A stretch of 64,000 bases of DNA from Variovorax sp. V213 (GTDB lineage: Bacteria > Pseudomonadota > Gammaproteobacteria > Burkholderiales > Burkholderiaceae_C): contig NZ_AP028664.1 of assembly GCF_041154455.1 (NCBI RefSeq), forward strand, positions 5,232,380-5,296,379, given 5' to 3'. Below the pieces are notes generated by a model. It searched no databases and was not told the origin of the DNA. It was given only the letters and a program-made list of their open reading frames with translations. Of this stretch, positions 55,810-64,000 are shown piece after piece; positions within the stretch are counted from its first letter, which is position 1, and every line of letters starts with the position of its first letter. The position numbers and the translations under genes are program-made.

Positions 55810-56733
55810 TCAGAGCGCCAGCATCAGCTTCAGGTTCTGCACCGCGGCGCCGCTCGCGCCCTTGCCGAGGTTGTCCAGACGTGCAATCACTACCGCGTGG
55901 CGGTGATCTTCGTTCGGGAACACGCGGATCTCGAGCTGGTTGGTGTCGTTGAGCGCCAGCGCATCGAGCTTGCCATCATCGGTGGGCGGCAGCACCTTGA
56001 CGAACTGCTCGGGCGTGTTGCTCCTGGCGTAGTGCGCGGCCAGGGCGTCGTGCAGGTCGCCGGACTTCGGCTTGCCGGGCAGCAGGTCGAGGTGCAGCGG
56101 CAGTTGCACGAGCATGCCCTGCTTGAAGTTGCCCACCGAAGGAATGAAGACCGGCCGGCGGGTCAGGCCGGTGTACTTCATGATTTCAGGAATGTGCTTG
56201 TGCTTGAGGCCGAGTGCGTAGGTCTCGAAAAGCGGCGCCTTGCCGCTCTCGTAGTCCTCGATCATGGCCCGGCCGCCGCCCGAATAGCCGCTGACCGAAG
56301 GCAGCGAGATCGGGAAGTCGGCCGGCAGCAGGCCGGCATCGACCAGCGGGCGCACGATGGCGATGGCGCCGGTCGCGTAGCAGCCGGGGTTGCCGACGCG
56401 GTCGGCCTTGGCCACGGCCTGCCAGTGGCCTTCCACCAGTTCAGGGAAGCCGAACACCCAGCCGGGCGCCACGCGGTGCGCGGTGGAGGCGTCGATGATC
56501 TTGGGCTTCTTGCCGGGCAACTGGTCGATCAGCGCCACCGATTCGCGGGCCGCGTCGTCGTGCAGGCACAGCACCACCAGGTCGACCCCGGCCATCAGCT
56601 CGCGCTTGGCGTTCACGTCTTTTCGCAGCTCGGGCGCAATGCTCACGAGTTCGATCTGCGGCATCGTCTGGAGCCGCTCGCGAATCTGCAGGCCGGTGGT
56701 ACCGGCTTCGCCGTCGATGAAAACCTTGGCCAT
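55810..56733 (-). CDS. argC: N-acetyl-gamma-glutamyl-phosphate reductase (short type)
   Basis: A 307-residue ArgC of the shorter, second type. NADP-binding begins [17 protein letters not shown]; the catalytic cysteine is Cys118 in [15 protein letters not shown] and HKHIPEI follow. It makes N-acetylglutamate semialdehyde in arginine synthesis. It stands alone, with no other arg genes nearby, and is divergent from sucC across 205 bases. Confidence 0.95.
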   Translation of the reverse strand: MAKVFIDGEAGTTGLQIRERLQTMPQIELVSIAPELRKDVNAKRELMAGVDLVVLCLHDDAARESVALIDQLPGKKPKIIDASTAHRVAPGWVFGFPELVEGHWQAVAKADRVGNPGCYATGAIAIVRPLVDAGLLPADFPISLPSVSGYSGGGRAMIEDYESGKAPLFETYALGLKHKHIPEIMKYTGLTRRPVFIPSVGNFKQGMLVQLPLHLDLLPGKPKSGDLHDALAAHYARSNTPEQFVKVLPPTDDGKLDALALNDTNQLEIRVFPNEDHRHAVVIARLDNLGKGASGAAVQNLKLMLAL

Positions 56734-56824
56734 ATCGGAGTATGCGTAGAGTGGCTAGAAGAAAGTACGTATTGACCGCAAGGTCACGTCGGGATTGGTG
56801 CGGCGCACCATGATACAGTCCGCG

Positions 56825-56871
56825 GTTGTTCGCCGCCCCCAGCCGTCAGGCTGCCGTCGCCCGCGAACAAC
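56825..56871 (+). promoter_or_regulatory. Nested hairpin in the sucCD leader
   Basis: GTTGTTCGC (56825-56833) and GCGAACAAC (56863-56871) are perfect inverted 9-base arms. Inside them CAGCC-GTCA-GGCTG (56840-56853) forms a second hairpin. The structure ends 67 bases before the sucC ATG. RNA motifs linked to suc genes are known in proteobacteria (sucA, sucA-II and sucC types), but I cannot match this one to any. Confidence 0.55.
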
Positions 56872-56938
56872 AGAGCCAAAGACGCCTCAGACCCCAGATC
56901 TCCCGTTCTCAACCTCCTCCTTCCGAGAGACAACCCTC

Positions 56939-58105
<1,167 letters not shown>

Positions 58106-58115
58106 GGAACAAGTC

Positions 58116-59009
<894 letters not shown>

Positions 59010-59047
59010 GCCGCAGCTGATCTCCCCGCGACCACGCAAAAAGAAGA

Positions 59048-59078
59048 AAGCGCCCGCAACCATTGCGGGCGCTTTTTT
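59048..59078 (+). terminator. Rho-independent terminator after sucCD
   Basis: AAGCGCCCGCAA (59048-59059) pairs with TTGCGGGCGCTT (59063-59074) around a three-base loop, followed by a run of six T. It ends the sucC-sucD transcript and insulates the TerC gene. Confidence 0.93.
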
Positions 59079-59104
59079 CACAACAACACAGTGGAACAAG
59101 AGAC

Positions 59105-59791
59105 ATGGAACTCCTTCAAAGCACGGACTTCTGGATCGGTCTGGTCAAGATCATCTGGATCAACATCATTCTTTCGGGCGACAACGCCGTGGTGATTGCC
59201 ATGGCGGCGCGTTCGCTGCCGCCCGCGCAGCAGCAAAAGGCGGTCCTGTTCGGCTCGGGCGCGGCCGTGGTGCTGCGGATCTTGCTCACCGTCGTGGCAG
59301 CCAAGCTGCTCGCGCTGCCTTACCTGCAGATCGTCGGCGGCCTGCTGCTGCTGTGGATCGGCCTGCAGCTTCTCAGCGAAGAAGAAGAGGGCGACGGCGA
59401 AAGCAAGGAATACGGCAGCATGATGGCGGCCGTGCGCACCATCCTGCTGGCCGACCTGGTCATGAGCCTGGACAACGTGATTGCCGTGGCCGCTGCGGCA
59501 CAGGGCAGCATGGTGCTGCTGATCCTCGGCCTGGCCATCAGCATTCCGCTGGTGATTTTTGGCAGTACGCTCATGATCAAGCTCATGGAACGTTTTCCGA
59601 TCATCGTCATGCTGGGTGCCGCCCTGATTGGCTGGGTGGGCGGCGAAACCATCGCAAGCGACGTGTCGCTGCGCGATGTGCTGGCCGCCACCCCGTGGCT
59701 GCACTATGCCGCCGCCGCTGCCGGCGCCCTGTTCGTGGTGGCCGTCGGCCGCTTTCTGCAACGGCGTGCGCACGCCGCTGCGGGGCACTGA
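59105..59791 (+). CDS. TerC family membrane protein
   Basis: A 228-residue integral membrane protein with about seven helices. The two TerC hallmarks are LSGDNAVVIAMAAR and LADLVMSLDNVIAVAAAAQG, each with the acidic residue in a helix thought to bind metal. TerC-like proteins are linked to metal (for example manganese) export and membrane-protein metalation. The short cytoplasmic loop SEEEEGDGESKEYG is acidic. The ATG at 59105 is preferred over an earlier in-frame start. A TerC gene after sucD is, to my memory, common in this family. Confidence 0.9.
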   Translation: MELLQSTDFWIGLVKIIWINIILSGDNAVVIAMAARSLPPAQQQKAVLFGSGAAVVLRILLTVVAAKLLALPYLQIVGGLLLLWIGLQLLSEEEEGDGESKEYGSMMAAVRTILLADLVMSLDNVIAVAAAAQGSMVLLILGLAISIPLVIFGSTLMIKLMERFPIIVMLGAALIGWVGGETIASDVSLRDVLAATPWLHYAAAAAGALFVVAVGRFLQRRAHAAAGH

Positions 59792-59817
59792 CGGCGCCGC
59801 GCCCGCGCTTGTAAGAC

Positions 59818-60624
59818 ATGGCGAGCGTCGGCGCGTCCCTCTTTTCCAACCGGCCCTCGCTGAGCTGGGAGTTCGCGGCCCTGACCGACGTCGGGCGCGC
59901 CCGGGCCCACAACGAGGATGACCTCAAGGTCGACCCGGCGCGCGGTCTCGCCGTGCTGGCCGACGGCATGGGGGGCTACAAGGGCGGCGAGGTGGCAAGC
60001 GCCATGGCCGTTTCGCTGGTGCAAGCCAGCTTCGCCCGGTGGTACGCACAGGCTGGCTCGCAGGCGCCCGCCCGGGTGATCCGGCGCGCATTGCAGGCGG
60101 CCACCGACGAGGCGAATTCAGCCATCTTCGAGGCCGGCATGACCAACCCCGAAGTGCAAGGCATGGGAACGACCCTGGTGCTGGCTGCTTTCCGGCCGCA
60201 GCGCGTAGTGGTCGGCCACATCGGCGATTCGCGCTGCTACCGGCTTCGCAACAACAAGCTCGAGCAGCTCACGCGCGACCATTCGCTGCGGCAGCAGCAG
60301 CTCGATGCGGGCGCCATCACCGCCGAAGAAGCCCTGAACTCGCCCCATCGCAACCTGGTGACGCGTGCGATGGGCGTGGAGCCCCAGGTCCTGCTCGAAA
60401 TGCACGAGCACACCGCGAGGCCGGACGATCTCTACATGCTGTGCTCCGACGGGCTCAGCGAGATGATTACCGATGCACAGCTTTTCACGCTTTTGGGCCG
60501 CGATATCGGGCTCCGGCAGAAAGCCTCACTTTTGGTTGCAATTGCAAACGACAATGGCGGCCGAGATAACATTTCAGTTGTGCTGGCAAAGGCGCGCGTC
60601 GACGACACGCCTGGAGCCGCCTAG
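59818..60624 (+). CDS. PP2C-type protein serine/threonine phosphatase
   Basis: A 268-residue PPM-family phosphatase. Metal-binding motifs are complete: RAHNEDD, LADGMGGYKGGEVAS, GHIGDSRCYRL, MLCSDGLSEM and NDNGGRDNISVV. It resembles bacterial Stp/PrpC enzymes that reverse Ser/Thr kinases. The following genes encode an FHA protein and a cyclase, so it belongs to a signalling set; the partner kinase is not in this window. Confidence 0.93.
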   Translation: MASVGASLFSNRPSLSWEFAALTDVGRARAHNEDDLKVDPARGLAVLADGMGGYKGGEVASAMAVSLVQASFARWYAQAGSQAPARVIRRALQAATDEANSAIFEAGMTNPEVQGMGTTLVLAAFRPQRVVVGHIGDSRCYRLRNNKLEQLTRDHSLRQQQLDAGAITAEEALNSPHRNLVTRAMGVEPQVLLEMHEHTARPDDLYMLCSDGLSEMITDAQLFTLLGRDIGLRQKASLLVAIANDNGGRDNISVVLAKARVDDTPGAA

Positions 60625-60693
60625 TTGCATGCCTGGGCGACACCTGTCGCGCCGCTTGCGGTCGATCAAATTCTGCTAATCGGGGACTCGGCA

Positions 60694-61347
60694 ATGCCGA
60701 AAATGATCATTTCGATCGATGGTTTTGTCGTCGGGCAATTGGCTCTCGCCAAAGACCGGACGACGCTGGGCCGACGCGCCTACAACGACATCGTGATCGA
60801 CAATCTCGCGGTCAGCGGCGAGCATGCCGTGGTGCACATGCGCGACGGCCAAGTCGAAATTGAAGACCTCAACAGCACCAACGGCACCTACGTCAATGCG
60901 CTCGTCGTCCAGAAGCAGGCGCTCAAGGACAACGACGTCATCGAACTGGGCGGTTGCCGCATCAAGTTCCGGGCCGACAGCCACCTGGCAGAGGGTGGCG
61001 GCGCGGTGCACACCGACGCGACCGGCGACTTTCCGGACTCCATCCCCTTGTCTGCCGCACCGACCGAATCCGGCGCGCTGGTCGAACTCGGCGCGCCGGT
61101 GCTGCGCGTTCTTGCCGGTCCGAACAAGGGCGAGGATGTGCCTCTGCAGAAGGTGGTCACCACCATCGGCAAGCCCGGCGTTGCCGTGGCGGTTGTCACG
61201 CGCCGACGGCAAGGCTACGTGGCCGCCAGCGTCATGGGCGGGGTCACGCTCAACGGCGCCCCGCTGGGCACCGACGCCGTGGGGTTGCAGGAGCGCGACG
61301 TGCTGGAACTCGGCGGCGCCACGCGCATGCAGTTCATGCGGGTCTGA
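60694..61347 (+). CDS. Protein with two FHA domains
   Basis: A 217-residue protein. FHA domain 1 (about 1-98) has the phosphothreonine-binding core: TTLGRRAYNDIVIDNLAVSGEHAVV (Gly-Arg, Ser/His) and LNSTNGTYVN. FHA domain 2 (about 125-215) is degenerate: TTIGKPGVAVAVV lacks the Arg and the Ser-x-x-His, though GVTLNGAPL survives. It would bind a phosphorylated partner through domain 1. The ATG at 60694 has GGGGA eight bases upstream; a TTG at 60625 is rejected. Confidence 0.9.
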   Translation: MPKMIISIDGFVVGQLALAKDRTTLGRRAYNDIVIDNLAVSGEHAVVHMRDGQVEIEDLNSTNGTYVNALVVQKQALKDNDVIELGGCRIKFRADSHLAEGGGAVHTDATGDFPDSIPLSAAPTESGALVELGAPVLRVLAGPNKGEDVPLQKVVTTIGKPGVAVAVVTRRRQGYVAASVMGGVTLNGAPLGTDAVGLQERDVLELGGATRMQFMRV

Positions 61348-61410
61348 CGCTCTCCTTTTCTTCGTTTTCTCTTCTCCTTTCCACAGCGCGGCCCGCGTGC
61401 GTGCGACGCC

Positions 61411-63675
61411 ATGAAAGCGCTCCGGCGGCACTGGCCGCGCATTGCCATCACCCTGCTGCCGGTCTTGCTGGCGCTTGCGCACTCCACGGGTGCCTGGCGC
61501 CTGGGCGCGATCGACCGGCTCGACCACCTGCTCTATGACGCCCGCCTGCGCGCCACCATGCCGCGCACGCTCGACCCCCGCGTGGTGATCGTCGATGTGG
61601 ACGATGCCAGCCTCGCGCGGCAAGGCCAATGGCCCTGGTCGCGCGACAAGCTCGGGCGGCTCACGGAGGAACTCACCGGGCGCCAGCAGGTCGCGGTGCT
61701 GGGCTTCGACGTGATGTTCATCGAGCCCGACCGGAGTTCCGGCCTCGACAAGCTCCGCCAGATTGCGAGCGGGCCGCTGCACGACATGCCCGGCCTTGCC
61801 GCAGGCATCGAACGGCTCGCGCCCGCGCTCGACAACGACGCCACCTTTGCCCGCGCGCTCGAAGGCCGGCGCGTGGCGCTCGGCTACTACTTCACCCGCA
61901 CCGAAAAGCCGAGCGCGAAAGGCCAGTTGCCAACGACGCCGCTGCTCCAGCCCGAGGCCTTTCCGCCGGGCCACGGCTACACAACGGCCTGGAACGGCTT
62001 TGGCGCCAACCTGCCCGTGCTGGCCGCCGCCGCGCCAGCGTCGGGGTTCGTCAATACGCTGGTCTCGTCGAGGGGCGATGGCGTGATACGCGCCGCCCCC
62101 CTCATCGCGCGCTACGAAGGCGATGCGGCGCGGCCCGGCTACTACGAATCGCTCGGGCTCACCGTCTACCGGCTTGCCAACGGCGGGCCGCCCGTGCTGC
62201 CGGCCTTTGCCACCGGTGGCGCCGTGCCGCGGCTCCAATCCCTGCTGGTGGGCGGCCTGCGCATACCTGTCGATGAAACCGCCAGCATGCAGGTTCCATT
62301 TCGCGGACCGGGTGGCGCGAACGGCGGCTCGTTCCGCTACGTGGCCGCCGCCGACGTGCTCGAAGGCCGGCTCGCGCCCGGCGAGCTGAAAGACAACATC
62401 GTGCTCGTCGGCGCCACGGCGCCCGGCCTGCAAGACCTGCGCGTCACGCCCGTGGGCACCGGTTTTCCCGGCGTCGAGGTGCACGCCAACGTCGTGTCGG
62501 CCATGCTCGACCATCGCCTGCTCGCGGTGCCCGACTACGCCGCCGGCTACGAAGTGCTGAGCGTGCTGGCGGCGGGCCTGGTGCTGGCGCTGGGCCTCTC
62601 GCTGCTGCCGGCCGCGCGCGCCCTTCTGCTGGGCATTGCCACCGTGGCGGCGCTGGTCGGCGCAAACGCCTGGCTCTACCAGGGCCACGGCCTCGTGCTG
62701 CCCCTGGCGGCGTCCCTGGCCATGGTGGCGCTGGCCTTCGTGCTCAACATGGGCTGGGGCTACTTCATCGAGTCCCGCGCGAGGCGCGGGCTGGTGCGGC
62801 TCTTCGGCACCTACGTGCCGCCGCAGCTGGTCGACGAAATGCTCATGGACCCCAGCCGCTACAGCATGCATGCCGAGAGCAAACAGATGACCGTCATGTT
62901 CTGCGACATGCGCGGCTTTACCAGGCTGTCGGAGCAGATGGCGCCGGCCGAGCTGCAGGCCTTTCTGAACACCCTGTTCAGCCGGCTCACCAACGTCATC
63001 AGCGCGCACCGCGGCACCGTCGACAAATACATGGGCGACTGCGTCATGGCCTTCTGGGGCGCACCCGTCGACACCCCCGACCACGCCACGCTGGCCGTGC
63101 GCGCCGCGCTCGAAATGGCGCACACCGTGCGGGACATCAACCAGGCCCAGCGCGCCGTCGGGCGCCCCGAGATCAGCGTGGGCATCGGCATCAACAGCGG
63201 CGTCATGTGCGTGGGCGACATGGGCTCCGTGGCGCGGCGCAGCTATACCGTGGTTGGCGATGCAGTCAATCTCGCGTCGCGCCTCGAGGGCCTGAGCGCA
63301 CACTACGGCGTGGAGATCGTCGCCAGCGGCGCCACCCGCGAACTCGCGCCCGGCTGCCTCTGGCAGGAGCTCGACAGCGTGCTCGTCAAGGGCAGGGCGC
63401 AGGCCGTTGCCGTGTACACGCCCTTGGCCGCCGACACCGAACAAGCCCAAGGCCCCGCGGCCGAGCAGCGATCCCAGCACTTGCAGCGCTGGGCGCAGGT
63501 GCTTGACGCCTACCGCCGCCAGGACTGGGCGATGGGTCGGACCCTGCTGGACCCATTGCTCGCCGCGGATGCCAAAAAAGTCCTTTACCAGCTCTACGCC
63601 CAGCGATTAGCCTCGATGGCGTTGCGCCCTCAAGACCCCGAATGGGACGGTGCAACCCGGTTCGAAACCAAATGA
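61411..63675 (+). CDS. CHASE2 domain adenylate/guanylate cyclase (class III)
   Basis: A 754-residue membrane receptor. An N-terminal helix (about 10-27) leads to a periplasmic CHASE2 domain (about 30-370; DARLRATMPRTLDPRVVIVD, VLVGATAPGLQDLRVTPVG). Two or three helices follow (about 383-452). The cytoplasmic cyclase domain (about 491-660) has the metal Asp pair in VMFCDMRGFT and DKYMGDCVMAF, and the transition-state Asn/Arg in TVVGDAVNLASRLEG. A short helical tail ends the protein. Whether it makes cAMP or cGMP is not settled by sequence alone. Next gene is a metal hydrolase that may degrade the product. Confidence 0.92.
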   Translation: MKALRRHWPRIAITLLPVLLALAHSTGAWRLGAIDRLDHLLYDARLRATMPRTLDPRVVIVDVDDASLARQGQWPWSRDKLGRLTEELTGRQQVAVLGFDVMFIEPDRSSGLDKLRQIASGPLHDMPGLAAGIERLAPALDNDATFARALEGRRVALGYYFTRTEKPSAKGQLPTTPLLQPEAFPPGHGYTTAWNGFGANLPVLAAAAPASGFVNTLVSSRGDGVIRAAPLIARYEGDAARPGYYESLGLTVYRLANGGPPVLPAFATGGAVPRLQSLLVGGLRIPVDETASMQVPFRGPGGANGGSFRYVAAADVLEGRLAPGELKDNIVLVGATAPGLQDLRVTPVGTGFPGVEVHANVVSAMLDHRLLAVPDYAAGYEVLSVLAAGLVLALGLSLLPAARALLLGIATVAALVGANAWLYQGHGLVLPLAASLAMVALAFVLNMGWGYFIESRARRGLVRLFGTYVPPQLVDEMLMDPSRYSMHAESKQMTVMFCDMRGFTRLSEQMAPAELQAFLNTLFSRLTNVISAHRGTVDKYMGDCVMAFWGAPVDTPDHATLAVRAALEMAHTVRDINQAQRAVGRPEISVGIGINSGVMCVGDMGSVARRSYTVVGDAVNLASRLEGLSAHYGVEIVASGATRELAPGCLWQELDSVLVKGRAQAVAVYTPLAADTEQAQGPAAEQRSQHLQRWAQVLDAYRRQDWAMGRTLLDPLLAADAKKVLYQLYAQRLASMALRPQDPEWDGATRFETK

Positions 63676-63704
63676 CGACAGACACAAGCAGGGGGTCTTT
63701 CACA

Positions 63705-64000
63705 ATGCAGGTTCGCGTGCTGGGTTGCTCGGGTGCCATTGCCAAGGACTGCCGCACCACCTCGTTCCTGGTCGACACCGACCTGCTCGTCGATGCGGGC
63801 ACCGGGGTGGGCGACCTCACGCTCGACGAAATGGCCCGCATCGACGACGTGGTGCTCACCCACAGCCACCTCGACCACATCGCCGCGCTCCCCCTCATGC
63901 TCGACGCCGTGGGCGGCCGCCGCACCCGCCCGCTGCGCGTGCACGCCCTGCGCGCCACCATCGAGGCGCTGCGCGCCCATGTGTTCAACAACGTCATCTG
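63705..64000 (+). CDS. Metallo-beta-lactamase-fold hydrolase, possible class II cyclic-nucleotide phosphodiesterase (partial)
   Basis: The first 98 residues of an MBL-fold protein. It opens MQVRVLGCSGAIAKDCRTTS, has FLVDTDLLVDAGTGVGDL and the metal motif THSHLDHIAALPLMLD (HxHxDH). The N-terminus resembles class II 3',5'-cyclic nucleotide phosphodiesterases as well as general MBL hydrolases. Its place 29 bases after a cyclase gene makes a phosphodiesterase role likely. The window ends here, so the rest cannot be judged. Confidence 0.8.
   Translation, partial: MQVRVLGCSGAIAKDCRTTSFLVDTDLLVDAGTGVGDLTLDEMARIDDVVLTHSHLDHIAALPLMLDAVGGRRTRPLRVHALRATIEALRAHVFNNVI

Noticed and set aside
60676..63480. 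Long minus-strand frame of over 900 codons opposite the FHA and cyclase genes
   Set aside because: Low-complexity His/Arg/Gly-rich translation, no motifs; the plus strand has intact FHA and cyclase domains with proper start signals.

Overview
The window comes from a high-GC betaproteobacterium, most likely a Comamonadaceae member of the Variovorax type. This rests on the arrangement of recA-recX, sucC-sucD-TerC and topB-SET-birA, on several stand-alone Bug/TctC-type binding proteins, on a second IF-1 gene beside dbpA, and on an intergenic hairpin repeat (near 48.2 kb) that I remember as common in this family. No database search was possible. I saw no tRNA, rRNA, IS element, prophage or CRISPR array. 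Genes are packed tightly and many overlap by four bases (ATGA).

Layout. 1-9 kb: a truncated protealysin-like M4 protease, a YciI protein, two pirins, a VOC protein, an amidase, a CYTH-CHAD protein, SlyD, and a LysR/DoxX/pirin locus. 9.3-25.1 kb: a long same-strand catabolic array. It holds a class II aldolase, a complete peptide-type ABC importer with both ATPases fused, a hydroxyacid dehydrogenase, a class III aminotransferase, two acetylpolyamine-amidohydrolase-like deacetylases, an EamA permease, a GntR/FCD regulator, a hydroxylysine-kinase-like phosphotransferase, a PLP enzyme of the phospho-lyase (AGXT2L) type, and an M20 amidohydrolase. 25.1-26.1 kb: an orphan Bug-type binding protein. 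26.3-32.8 kb: a cluster that reads as trans-4-hydroxyproline catabolism, made of a DapA-family deaminase, a solute-binding protein, a 4-hydroxyproline epimerase with both catalytic cysteines, a three-subunit D-hydroxyproline dehydrogenase and a GntR/FCD regulator. A recognisable promoter with an AT-rich palindrome drives it.

33-45 kb: small hypothetical genes, dbpA-infA, an MFS exporter divergent from a MocR regulator, a sugar-phosphate-isomerase-like gene, a gamma-glutamyl-GABA-hydrolase-like gene, an N-formylglutamate amidohydrolase/Bug pair divergent from a LysR gene, and another Bug gene coupled to topB. 45-52 kb: topoisomerase III carrying a C-terminal SWIB domain, a SET-domain protein with a lysine-rich tail, birA, a TctE/TctD-like two-component system and a MarR regulator. 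52.8-59.8 kb: recA-recX, two small genes, argC, sucCD with a structured leader and a strong terminator, and TerC. 59.8-64 kb: a signalling module of PP2C phosphatase, double-FHA protein, CHASE2 adenylate/guanylate cyclase and a metallo-beta-lactamase-fold protein, the last cut by the window edge.

The most interesting reading is that the kinase/phospho-lyase pair and the hydroxyproline cluster lie side by side, so the island may degrade hydroxylated amino acids such as hydroxylysine and hydroxyproline. The substrate of the first array is not settled by sequence. The co-occurrence of SWIB and SET domains, and the cAMP/phosphoprotein module, are secondary points of interest.
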